IMG/VR virus record: IMGVR_UViG_3300043570_000972
Coordinates: 1-50,715 of that record
Length of the DNA stretch: 50,715 bases
Source of the DNA: a virus
Direction: 5' to 3' (one strand)
The translations under genes were made by a program, and so were the position numbers. This document shows positions 18,836 to 26,642 of this stretch, piece by piece; within the stretch, counting starts at the first letter, position 1; the number at the start of each line of letters is the position of its first letter. A model generated the notes under the pieces. The model was not told where the DNA came from. It did not search any database and saw nothing but the letters and a program-made list of their open reading frames with translations.

Positions 18836-19340
18836 CTGGGCCCATACAAGATGGGTTAAATTTAATTGCTGCTGATACTGCTTGTTGCACTCTGTTCCTT
18901 GCATTTTTTTGCTTATCTGTTGCATATAAAACCCCATAGGCATATTCTGCACCAGAGCCCATAGCAAGATATGGAAGTGTATATTTAGATAAAGACATAT
19001 CTGCAGAACTGTGTTCATAGATTTCACCACGAACTGCAATGATCAAACCAAGGTCTCCATCTTTAGATGTATCAACCCAGAACTCATTATAAAATTCTTT
19101 TAGTTCTTTAATAAATCTGGTTTGCATAAACTTATCTGTATCTTTAATGTTGGGTGGTGTTGGTTTAAAATTATAACGGATTCTTTCTCCGTCCATTGAT
19201 CCAGCATATCCAATTAAGTATGGACCTATCTTCCAAACCTTTGGGGCATCAAGTGCTAAAATAGTTCCATCATCTGAAGCACCACGATCTCCAGCCATAT
19301 AAATTTTGTCGTCGTGTTTTACTACAGCAATACAGGTCAT
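18816..19340 (-). CDS. HslV / 20S-proteasome-type Ntn hydrolase
   Basis: 174 residues beginning MTCIAVVKHDDKIYMAGDR: removal of Met would expose the catalytic Thr of the proteasome-type N-terminal-nucleophile fold, with D18 in AGDRGAS and a Lys-containing VWKIGPYLIGYAGS strand following. LGLIIAVRGEIYEH and AMGSGAEYAYG fit the fold's later strands and helix. Self-compartmentalising proteases of this type degrade unfolded proteins with an ATPase partner; none is visible here, so it could use a host partner. Length matches HslV. Confidence 0.78.
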   Translation of the reverse strand: MTCIAVVKHDDKIYMAGDRGASDDGTILALDAPKVWKIGPYLIGYAGSMDGERIRYNFKPTPPNIKDTDKFMQTRFIKELKEFYNEFWVDTSKDGDLGLIIAVRGEIYEHSSADMSLSKYTLPYLAMGSGAEYAYGVLYATDKQKNARNRVQQAVSAAIKFNPSCMGPVDIVSL

Positions 19341-19345
19341 GATGA

Positions 19346-19401
19346 AGCCCTCTCCAGATAGGTGATACTCAAGTATACCATTACCCAGAGAGGGCTGTCA
19401 A
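19346..19401 (-). promoter_or_regulatory. Promoter inside a 9-bp inverted repeat
   Basis: TTGACA (19401-19396), 18-nt spacer, TATACT (19377-19372), then a short leader with GGAGAGGG before ATG 19340. A perfect inverted repeat AGCCCTCTC (19346-19354) / GAGAGGGCT (19388-19396) brackets the -10 box and includes the ribosome site. It could be an operator, or a hairpin terminating upstream transcription. Confidence 0.55.
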
Positions 19402-19417
19402 CTACCGTCAATAATGA

Positions 19418-19702
19418 CTAATTAGCCTTTTTATCTACCGTTTTAAACGCATCATTGATCTCTGCCAATGTGAGTTTTCCATCGTCCAAAAAAGCCCTTG
19501 CCAGCCTTTCAATGACTGTTGCTACGCCTAATAGTCCTGCTAAGAATACTGCTTGCATTGTGTCAATTCCAACTACTGCTCCAGCACCAAGTACTGATAG
19601 GCCAGATGCTGCAAAAACTGCTACGATTCTCATCAAAACATTTGTTAATGCCTTTTGTGGGTGCTCCTTCTTCGGAGGCTCTACTACCTTTTTAGTTGCC
19701 AT
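19418..19702 (-). CDS. Holin-like membrane protein
   Basis: 94 residues: Lys-rich N-terminus, hydrophobic segments about 23-47 and 48-66 (VAVFAASGLSVLGAGAVV, AVFLAGLLGVATVIERLA), then a charged tail DGKLTLAEINDAF. This size and topology, next to another small membrane protein and near the endolysin, fit a holin. A GAGGAGGACT ribosome site precedes the ATG. Confidence 0.6.
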   Translation of the reverse strand: MATKKVVEPPKKEHPQKALTNVLMRIVAVFAASGLSVLGAGAVVGIDTMQAVFLAGLLGVATVIERLARAFLDDGKLTLAEINDAFKTVDKKAN

Positions 19703-19704
19703 AT

Positions 19705-19887
19705 TTAGTCCTCCTCTCTATTTCTGATTGGACTAGTTAGTATCCATAATGCTGTTGTTGCCATGATTCCATAACCAACAACAGTTTTTGCACTACCGTC
19801 CAAAACAACCCAAGCAATAAACATACCAAGAAGGGTCCATGCTTGGTCTACCATATCTTTTAGGATATTCTTTATTATTCTTACCAT
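19705..19887 (-). CDS. Small membrane protein, holin/antiholin candidate
   Basis: 60 residues with two hydrophobic helices (WTLLGMFIAWVVL and VVGYGIMATTALWILT) between charged ends. Overlaps the PA14 gene by 7 nt and is followed 2 nt later by the holin-like gene, so the two are co-translated. Holin or antiholin by context only. Confidence 0.6.
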   Translation of the reverse strand: MVRIIKNILKDMVDQAWTLLGMFIAWVVLDGSAKTVVGYGIMATTALWILTSPIRNREED

Positions 19888-22004
19888 TTTCTACCTCCTC
19901 TTGAACCTGGTGAATTGGAGCCAGAAGCGCCACCTCCACCAGAATTTCCTCCTCCTGTGCTTCCACCTGTTGCAACGGCTGCTGCATTAATTGCTGCACC
20001 TGCTGCTACTACTGTTGCTATAACCATATCTGTTGCTTCTTCTCTTTCTCCTTCAGTCATATCTGCACCAATACTTCCAAGGGCTGCTAAGGCTGCACCT
20101 GGATCAGTAAAGACTGCTTCTAATAATGCCCCTGGATCTTGAACTAATTCTACATTTGCTGCAACCTCTGCTGTAATTATTAATACCTCGCCAGATTCAG
20201 ATGTTCTTAGTTCAATTGGTGTTTCTGCTGGAAGATCTGCATAAGATACTCCAGATGCCTGAACCTCTGCTGCTGAAATAGATTCTCCTGGCTTAAGGTT
20301 TTCTATCAATGCTGCCACTACAATTTCTGTTTGTTCTTCAGTTAATTCTTTTCCTTCTTTAGCCTCTGCAATTATTTCTTTTAATTCTTCTTCTTTTGCT
20401 TCTTCTTCAGCCAACGCCTCTTCTAATTCTTTTGCCTCTGCTTCTGCCTTTGCTTTTGCAATGGCCTCTTCTTCTGCTGCTATACGCTCAGCCTCTGCCT
20501 CTGCCTCTGCCGCAATTCTTTCTTCTTCCGCTATGCGCTCTGCTTCTATGCGTTCTGCCTCTGCTTTTGCCTCTGCTTCTGCTTTTTCTTCTGCTGCTTT
20601 AATTTCTGCTGCAACTCGATCTGCTTCTTCTTGGGCTTCTATCTCTGCTTTAATTCTTGCTGCTTCAATCTCCGCCTCTATGCGCTCTGCTTCTGCCTTT
20701 GCTTCTGCTTCTGCCCTAACTCTTTCTGCTTCTTGTGCTGCTTGAAGTGCTGCAATTCTTTCAGCCTCCGCTTGCGCTGCTGCTGCTTGTGCTGCAATTA
20801 ATGCTGCTGTCTCTGCCTGTATTCTTGCTGCTTCTGCTGCTTGCGCTGCTGCTTGCGCTGCAGTTGTTGCAGCAATTTGTGCTTCGGCTTGTGCTTGTGC
20901 TGCTGCTAAGGCTGCTGCTTGCGCTGCTGCTTGCGCTGCTTGTGTTGCTGCTAACGCTGCAACTTGTGCTGCAATTTCTGCTTCAGTTGGTCCAGTAGGT
21001 GTTGTTACAGTTGTTGTTTCAGGTGTAGGTGTTGTTACAGTTGTTGTTACAGTTGTTGTTTCAGGTGTAGGTGTTGGAGAAGGAGTCGGTGTTGGGGTTG
21101 GCGAAGGCGTAGGAGTGGGGGAAGGTTCAGGTGCAGGTGCTACATATGTAGAACCAGTAACAACATTTGAATTTGAAGAGTAAAGTGCAAATGTATCGTT
21201 ATCTGATCTAATATGAAATGACCAGACTGTTCCTGCTGGCATAAGTCCATTTAGCAAGGAATGATCAATTGTTATTGTTGTGTTTAAAGAATTTGGTCCG
21301 CCAACATTTCCAGTTGCAATTCCCCAACCATTGCACCCAGAACAATTAAAACTTATTGCATATCTCTCTGGCTGTGTGTTACCAGTATCTGGTGCTTGCC
21401 AAGATAGAACAGTTGATGTCTCATTGCTAGATATAGTTAAATTTCTTGGAGGTCCTATTGTTTTTACTACTGGTGCTGCTTGTGAAGTAAATGCTGATGC
21501 TGGAATGATCTGCATTGATCCAGATTGATCCCAGTTTAAAAATACGTTTGCTCCACCACCATTTTCATAGTACATTAATTCTATTGTTTTAGGGACTCCT
21601 GCTGTAAAGGCTATTGGGGCAGTTGTAGTTCCTCCACCACCTTTGTCTACCCAGTCACTTGCTACCAGTATGCCATCAACATACAGTTTTGTTCCGTCGT
21701 CTGCTGTTGCTAAAAATGATATGTCTTGAGTAGAATCGCTTCTAATTGACCCAGTAAATCGTACGATAACATCCTCTGAAGGGCCACCTAATACACTACC
21801 AGAACCCCACTGGAAGTCAATGTTAGGGACATTAGTCGTGACGACTGGAGAGGCTCCCTGGGGTATGTATGGAGAGCCATTTTGTCCTAGTACATTATAG
21901 ACTTGAGCAGTCAAGCCTTCTGCTGCGTGGGCTTTATCAATTATTAAAAGCAGGGGAAATAGAGCAAGCGATAGTACCAATGCTACTCTTAATAATTTTT
22001 TAAT
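19881..22004 (-). CDS. Secreted PA14-domain surface protein with long coiled coil
   Basis: About 707 residues. A signal peptide (KKLLRVALVLSLALFPLLL, cleavage near AHA-AE) leads into a PA14 carbohydrate-binding-type domain (about 30-180; FLATADDGTKLYVDG, LMYYENGGGANVFLNW), a fibronectin-III-like domain (about 185-290) and a Pro/Thr linker (PSPTPTPSPTPTP). A very long Ala/Glu helix (about 345-560), a small domain and a Gly-rich tail complete it. The frame has no ATG before the signal peptide. ATT 22004, right after GAGGGGGAAGAGGA, is the best start; TTG 21980 would delete the basic n-region. Likely a host-surface or virion adhesin. Confidence 0.75.
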   Translation of the reverse strand: MKKLLRVALVLSLALFPLLLIIDKAHAAEGLTAQVYNVLGQNGSPYIPQGASPVVTTNVPNIDFQWGSGSVLGGPSEDVIVRFTGSIRSDSTQDISFLATADDGTKLYVDGILVASDWVDKGGGGTTTAPIAFTAGVPKTIELMYYENGGGANVFLNWDQSGSMQIIPASAFTSQAAPVVKTIGPPRNLTISSNETSTVLSWQAPDTGNTQPERYAISFNCSGCNGWGIATGNVGGPNSLNTTITIDHSLLNGLMPAGTVWSFHIRSDNDTFALYSSNSNVVTGSTYVAPAPEPSPTPTPSPTPTPTPSPTPTPETTTVTTTVTTPTPETTTVTTPTGPTEAEIAAQVAALAATQAAQAAAQAAALAAAQAQAEAQIAATTAAQAAAQAAEAARIQAETAALIAAQAAAAQAEAERIAALQAAQEAERVRAEAEAKAEAERIEAEIEAARIKAEIEAQEEADRVAAEIKAAEEKAEAEAKAEAERIEAERIAEEERIAAEAEAEAERIAAEEEAIAKAKAEAEAKELEEALAEEEAKEEELKEIIAEAKEGKELTEEQTEIVVAALIENLKPGESISAAEVQASGVSYADLPAETPIELRTSESGEVLIITAEVAANVELVQDPGALLEAVFTDPGAALAALGSIGADMTEGEREEATDMVIATVVAAGAAINAAAVATGGSTGGGNSGGGGASGSNSPGSRGGRKW

Positions 22005-22042
22005 TCCTCTTCCCCCTCGCAGACTTAATGTCTGATAGGGCT

Positions 22043-22051
22043 ATTATAGCA
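22043..22051 (-). promoter_or_regulatory. Extended -10 promoter of the PA14 operon
   Basis: TGC-TATAAT on the - strand directly after the terminator T-run; no good -35, but the TGn extension can compensate. The leader contains CAGAC/GTCTG, a short hairpin, before the ribosome site GAGGGGGAAGAGG. Confidence 0.55.
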
Positions 22052-22060
22052 TTTTTTTTA

Positions 22061-22096
22061 TACAAAAAAGGGGCTACCATAATTGGCAACCCCTTT
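22061..22096 (-). terminator. Rho-independent terminator of the Ig-like gene
   Basis: On the - strand AAAGGGGTTGCC, six-base loop AATTAT, GGTAGCCCCTTTTTT: a 12-bp stem (some G-T pairs) and T-run 15 nt after the stop at 22111. Confidence 0.85.
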
Positions 22097-22110
22097 AGTG
22101 TTGGATTAAG

Positions 22111-23166
22111 TTACTTCTTTAGAGCAACCTTAGCCTTTGGATTCTTTGCATTCCATTTTGCAGCCAACTTGTTATAGTCAGCCTTTGCTTTTGCTGCTGC
22201 TGCATCTGAAGCAGTCTTTGCATCTGCAAGTGCCTTATCTGAAGCAACCTTGTCTGCTGCACGACCAGCCTTTTCTGTTGCAAGTAAGTTAGATGCTGCC
22301 TGTGCATCAAGTGCACGACCAGCCTTCTCTGCTGCAAGTTGTGCAGTTAGTGTTGCGATTGTTCCATTAAGGTCTGAAACAACGAATGACGCTGTTGCTG
22401 CCTTAGTTGGTGCTGGAAGACCAGCAACTGTTGCTGCTGATGCAACACCAGTAACGACAACCTGAATTGTTCCTGCTACTGCTGTAGCAAGTGCTGCAGT
22501 CTTTGATCCAACTACTAGAGTTGAGTCTGCTGCTCCTTCTGCTGTTGTTGTAGTAACAAGAGTCTTTGTGATTGAACCATCAGCAAATGTGGATCCGATT
22601 ACTGTAGCAGTAATTGTCTCGCCTGTTGCAATTAAGTTTCCAAAAACATCTGTTGCTGAAACTGTGATTGTTGGAATTGTTCCAACTGCTGTTGCTGAAG
22701 GAACTGAAAGTGCAACATTAGATGCTGCTCCTGCTGTTCCCTTAATAAATACGATTGTTGAATATGAACCATTTGTAATGGTTACTGATCCAACTGCTGT
22801 CGTAGTTGTGTATGCATAAACTGTAACTGCTGCTCCTGCAGATGTTACTGAAAGAGTTGAAACTCCTGAAGCAACTGTCTTTGGTGCATCGGTTGTGTGT
22901 AGTGCTGTTACCAACTTGACTGTTGATGAAGCAGCAAAAGAAACGATTGTTCCTGTGTCTGCTGTTGCAGCAAGTGCTACAGATGTACCAGATGTGATCT
23001 GGTTTGCAGATGGTACTGCAACTGTTGCAGGTGCTGCGCTTGTTGTTGCGTTAGTAACTGTTGCAACTGTAACGGCCAGAGGTGCTGCCGAAGAAGGTGC
23101 TACAGAAAGTCCAACGATTGCTAGGGCTGCAGCAGTAGCAATTGAGATTTTCTTAAATGAATTCAT
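22111..23166 (-). CDS. Secreted Ala/Thr-rich Ig-like surface protein
   Basis: 351 residues. A signal peptide (MNSFKKISIATAAALAIVGL, cleavage near SSA-AP) is followed by about 220 residues of Val/Thr/Ala-rich beta strands with an Ig-like block (NVALSVPSATAVGTIPTITV, ATDVFGNLIATGETITATV). A helical C-terminus with the repeated AAEKAGRA / ATEKAGRA unit ends KAKVALKK. The composition is like S-layer or cell-surface proteins of small freshwater actinobacteria, suggesting capture from a host. Ribosome site AAAAGGAAT; a terminator follows. Confidence 0.7.
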   Translation of the reverse strand: MNSFKKISIATAAALAIVGLSVAPSSAAPLAVTVATVTNATTSAAPATVAVPSANQITSGTSVALAATADTGTIVSFAASSTVKLVTALHTTDAPKTVASGVSTLSVTSAGAAVTVYAYTTTTAVGSVTITNGSYSTIVFIKGTAGAASNVALSVPSATAVGTIPTITVSATDVFGNLIATGETITATVIGSTFADGSITKTLVTTTTAEGAADSTLVVGSKTAALATAVAGTIQVVVTGVASAATVAGLPAPTKAATASFVVSDLNGTIATLTAQLAAEKAGRALDAQAASNLLATEKAGRAADKVASDKALADAKTASDAAAAKAKADYNKLAAKWNAKNPKAKVALKK

Positions 23167-23183
23167 TTTATTCCTTTTCTTAT

Positions 23184-24965
23184 TTATAGTAGATTTAGTC
23201 TATCCAGATAATCTTTTACATCATCTGGCATAGGTTTATATTGTATCACATTGTTACTATTACTGTCAAACTGCTTAGGTCTATCACTAATAGTATGAAC
23301 CTCAACCACTTGGTTTTGATCTTTTGGGGTATGCGATATTGCCCCAAATATTGCTCCACACACAGCATCGGCCAAGTCTTTTGACTTTTTGCGTGGGTGG
23401 TCAACTCTATTATTTTTCATAATCTTTAACTGTGTTAGTTCATCAAACAAAAGTTCAATTGCTGGCATAGCAAGTCTTTCTTCGTATACAAGCATAGCCA
23501 TATCCTCATAATGCTTTTTAGCAACAGAAACAGTATCAGTTCTCATTCCAACCTGCTTCAATTCATTTTGAATATCAAATGATTGCCAACGGTCAAATGA
23601 AACCATTCCAATATTAAAACCAAGTCTTCTTAAGTTCTGAATCCACTGCTTTACTTCTGATAGATTAACTGGTCCTTCAATCTTTGGCTCCCACCAGGCT
23701 ACTGCATCTACTACTACAATGGGTGCTACTTGTTCGTAGTTATTAATTACCTGGATATTTACCCACTTATCTACGTGAGCAATTGCTACCGCACACTTAT
23801 CGTGCTTTTGTGCAAGGTCTGCGTGTACATAATAAACCTTGTCTGGATCAGGCTTAAACGATTCATCAAACCTTTTAAAGTTATCTACTGGGTTTCTTAA
23901 TGTCATACAAGATCTTATTTTTTCTACCTGTTTAAAAAATGCATCAGAGGCAAAGGTTGGAACACACGCAAAGCGCATCATTGCATCTCCAAGGTCTGTC
24001 ATAAATGCAATCATAAAGTCGTCAATCTTGCGTGTAGGGTTTACTTCCCAAGTGGGTCTTTTTAATGCGAATACACCTGGGTACTTGTATGAAATAATTT
24101 GATCTTCATCCCAGGAAATTTCAAACGAGTTGTCTGGACTGTCTTCTGGCAGTAGTGGGTTAATAGTAAACTTGTGTGTTCTTTCTATTACTTCTTTTTC
24201 AGCAATAACATCATCATATTTTTCTGAAATAAAGTCTCCTGGATATCTTGGGAAGGAAAGCAAAACAACCTTGCCAAGGTCAGGGAAACGAGAGTCTACT
24301 GAGCCACGAAAGGCTTTATAAATATTATCAGCAGTCTTTCCTTGTTCGTTTCCTGTATTAACTTCAGATGCAAAACCAGAAATCTCATCAAGAACTGCAA
24401 GAAGAAGGTTTAGACCTTCGTGTGATTCTCTTTCTGAGTGACCAGAGTAAACAGTAATTGATTTATCAAACTCAACAGAGTCAGCCTTTGCATAATACTT
24501 TCCAATAAACCAAGGGGACCTTTCAATCTTAGACTTAAAACCTTTAAAGAAAACATTCTTAGCCTGTTGTGCGTTAATAGCCACATTAATAAGGTCAATA
24601 GCATCTCCAGATGGCTTACCAAAATACTTTGCTGGGTCTTTAAGGCATAGAAGTTTGTATACAATGTATGCACAGGCTACTGTTGATACGAAGTCTTTTC
24701 CAGATCCCTTGCCAAGTTGCAGAATGATTTCGTTCTTTGTGTACTTATTGTAATACTGTATACCCTTTTCCTCACCCAGAATATTGATTACATCTTCTTT
24801 ACGATAGATCTGGCTCATTGCCTCAACGATATCGTACTGAATATCTGACAATGGAGGCTGTCCAAGGTATGCCTCACCTTCAACAAATGTTCTTGCGTCT
24901 ACAGGCATCTCATTAAAGTGGTCGTCCTGTAGTGCTTCTAAGAACTCATTGAACATCGTGGACAA
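23184..24965 (-). CDS. Terminase large subunit
   Basis: 593 residues: ATPase with Walker A LGKGSGKD (84-91) and Walker B LLLAVLDEIS (about 187-196). The C-terminal RNase-H-like nuclease carries VYYVHADLAQKHDKC and ends with DLADAVCGAIFG. It powers DNA packaging into the prohead and cuts the concatemer. The Walker A has Gly-Lys-Asp instead of GK[ST]; the small-subunit gene overlaps its start by 20 nt. Confidence 0.88.
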   Translation of the reverse strand: MSTMFNEFLEALQDDHFNEMPVDARTFVEGEAYLGQPPLSDIQYDIVEAMSQIYRKEDVINILGEEKGIQYYNKYTKNEIILQLGKGSGKDFVSTVACAYIVYKLLCLKDPAKYFGKPSGDAIDLINVAINAQQAKNVFFKGFKSKIERSPWFIGKYYAKADSVEFDKSITVYSGHSERESHEGLNLLLAVLDEISGFASEVNTGNEQGKTADNIYKAFRGSVDSRFPDLGKVVLLSFPRYPGDFISEKYDDVIAEKEVIERTHKFTINPLLPEDSPDNSFEISWDEDQIISYKYPGVFALKRPTWEVNPTRKIDDFMIAFMTDLGDAMMRFACVPTFASDAFFKQVEKIRSCMTLRNPVDNFKRFDESFKPDPDKVYYVHADLAQKHDKCAVAIAHVDKWVNIQVINNYEQVAPIVVVDAVAWWEPKIEGPVNLSEVKQWIQNLRRLGFNIGMVSFDRWQSFDIQNELKQVGMRTDTVSVAKKHYEDMAMLVYEERLAMPAIELLFDELTQLKIMKNNRVDHPRKKSKDLADAVCGAIFGAISHTPKDQNQVVEVHTISDRPKQFDSNSNNVIQYKPMPDDVKDYLDRLNLL

Positions 24966-25482
24966 CTGTAATCACCTCATTGTCTTTTGCAAATGCAGAC
25001 AATCTTCTCATAATTTCATCACGAACTTGTGGGTATTCAGATGCAATATCTTTTAAAATAAGCACAAGAATCTCTTGGCGTTTTTCAATTTCCATCATTT
25101 CTTCTGCAAGTTCTTTGTTCTCAAGAAGACCAGCCTTCTGTAACATATCAATACGCTTTGATTCTATATCCATAACAAGTTTAATGGCAGCAGTTTTTGC
25201 GCTAAGATTATTTGTCATTGATGCTTCATCAATAACTTCGTAAGTACGAGATACTAACTTGCTATAGTGTGTATCTGCTGCTGCAAGGGCTTCTTTTGCA
25301 CGAGCACGGATAGCATCATTAGCAGATGCCATTACCTTCCACTCATTAATAAGTGTTACAACTTTTTGTCTTGGAATAGCAAGTTGCTTTGAAATGACTG
25401 TTGGGTCATTACCTTTTAAATACTCTTCAACAACTTGATTAACTTGATCAAGGTGCTTTACTAAATCATCTTCAGTTGACAT
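24946..25482 (-). CDS. Terminase small subunit (probable)
   Basis: 178 residues, highly helical. DPTVISKQLAIPRQKVVTLINEW (26-48) reads as a helix-turn-helix, followed by coiled helices, as in small terminases that recognise packaging sites. Position immediately upstream of, and overlapping, the large subunit supports the call. Confidence 0.72.
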   Translation of the reverse strand: MSTEDDLVKHLDQVNQVVEEYLKGNDPTVISKQLAIPRQKVVTLINEWKVMASANDAIRARAKEALAAADTHYSKLVSRTYEVIDEASMTNNLSAKTAAIKLVMDIESKRIDMLQKAGLLENKELAEEMMEIEKRQEILVLILKDIASEYPQVRDEIMRRLSAFAKDNEVITVVHDVQ

Positions 25483-25714
25483 ACTTGCCCTCTAGTCTAT
25501 TGATTTCATCTTTGATATAAAAGATTGCCTTTTCTAAATCCTGGATAGTCTTTGACTCATCCTTGAGTCCTGCTCTCCAAAGGTACTTAAAAGCATTACC
25601 AATATTAAAATTGCGGTGGCGAGTAATCTCAATACACTCAATACCAGAAGGATCTGATGTGTAGTGTAATGGATTGTTGACTTGATCAACTGTAATGTTT
25701 AGATTATCACTCAT
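25472..25714 (-). CDS. DUF3310 protein
   Basis: 80 residues from ATG 25714 (AGAGGAAG ribosome site, overlap with upstream stop). VNNPLHYTSDPSGIECIEI, then NIGNAFKYLWRAGLKDESKT and DLEKAIFYIKDEI, are the DUF3310 hallmarks. The family is common in phage replication regions, sometimes annotated as nucleotide-kinase-like; biochemical role unclear. Confidence 0.82.
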   Translation of the reverse strand: MSDNLNITVDQVNNPLHYTSDPSGIECIEITRHRNFNIGNAFKYLWRAGLKDESKTIQDLEKAIFYIKDEINRLEGKYVN

Positions 25715-25841
25715 AGTCTTCCTCTTCATCAAGTTCCCAATCAAATGCTTCTGGAATTCCTTTTAATACAGCAAATGCAAAACCAAAACCAACTGTACCT
25801 GCTACAGCAAGTGCTATCAATGTCTTTTCAAATTTATTCAT
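25707..25841 (-). CDS. Small single-span membrane protein
   Basis: 44 residues: one helix (TLIALAVAGTVGFGFAFAVL) then an acidic tail (ELDEEEDYE). Overlaps both neighbours (4 and 8 nt), so translationally coupled. Function unknown. Confidence 0.55.
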   Translation of the reverse strand: MNKFEKTLIALAVAGTVGFGFAFAVLKGIPEAFDWELDEEEDYE

Positions 25842-25993
25842 CGCTTTGACTTCCTTAATCCAAATTTAGCAAGGTAGACGTAGATAGTTTCAACACTTGA
25901 TCCACACTCCTTTGCAATTTCTTCTGGAGACTTCTTATCCACAAGATATCTCTTACGCATAAAAACTTCTGATGTATATAGTTTAGCACTCAT
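25838..25993 (-). CDS. Small helix-turn-helix DNA-binding protein
   Basis: 51 residues from ATG 25993 (after GAAAGAAGTTGAC): MRKRYLVDKKSPEEIAKECGSSVETIYVYLAKFGLRKSKR region forms a basic HTH (SPEEIAKECG turn SSVETIYVYLAK). The longer frame would overlap the upstream gene by about 100 nt and is rejected. Possible regulator. Confidence 0.62.
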   Translation of the reverse strand: MSAKLYTSEVFMRKRYLVDKKSPEEIAKECGSSVETIYVYLAKFGLRKSKR

Positions 25994-25997
25994 GATA

Positions 25998-26642
25998 TTA
26001 ATTGTCAACTTCTTTCTCAGTAATATCATAGTTAAACCTATCAGAATTTTCCATAATCCATTTATCTTGATTTTCGACATCATATTTTCTTTCATTAATT
26101 ATTCTATCAATCAAGTATTCTTTTTCAAGTGTAAAAGATGGCTCGTATATTCGAACTCTATTGTTGGGCTGTATTGCAAAATTTCCATCATCTCTTTGAA
26201 TTACGTGACCACATTTATGATCTGCAGGGCTTTCAGAATACCCATCATCTAAAACATTTGTATCTGGATTATGCCAGTCTAATGTGAATAGGTAGGTTCC
26301 TTTGTGCATTGTTTTTGTTCTATCTATATAAGACATTCTAAGATTGGTTAGATTTTCAAATTGCGTTACAGCAATGTGATGGCTAAAAGAATTCCACAAA
26401 ACTAAATTATGCAGATCAACTTCAGGGATACCTGGCTCTGTACAAAAAGCAGAGATTGGAAGTCTCCACCATAGTCCACCATCTGGCATCATAATATGAA
26501 ACAGTGGGCTTCTAGACTTTAAACTTGAAACACCAAAGACTACACATTCAAAGTATTTGTCGTGGCTATCTCGGTGATTTCTTAAATAGTTGCCTCTCAC
26601 ATAGCAATGTATAGGTGGTATGTTTGCATTTAACTCTGGCAT
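25998..26642 (-). CDS. Hypothetical protein in the replication block
   Basis: 214 residues, soluble. Notable segments are HCYVRGNYLRNHRDSHDKYF, DGGLWWRLPISAFC and FTLDWHNPDTN. Rich in His, Trp and Asn but without a motif I can assign. It touches the RuvC-like gene (shared base). A conserved phage protein of unknown function is the honest call. Confidence 0.65.
   Translation of the reverse strand: MPELNANIPPIHCYVRGNYLRNHRDSHDKYFECVVFGVSSLKSRSPLFHIMMPDGGLWWRLPISAFCTEPGIPEVDLHNLVLWNSFSHHIAVTQFENLTNLRMSYIDRTKTMHKGTYLFTLDWHNPDTNVLDDGYSESPADHKCGHVIQRDDGNFAIQPNNRVRIYEPSFTLEKEYLIDRIINERKYDVENQDKWIMENSDRFNYDITEKEVDN

Noticed and set aside
19915-21170. Several + strand ORFs rich in Leu, Ser or Cys opposite the PA14 gene
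   Set aside because: They are antisense reflections of the Ala/Glu-rich and Pro/Thr-rich repeats of the PA14 protein; no start signals.
25934-25942. Isolated DnaA box (TTATCCACA) inside the small HTH gene
   Set aside because: A single 9-mer within coding sequence, expected by chance in an AT-rich genome; no cluster around it.
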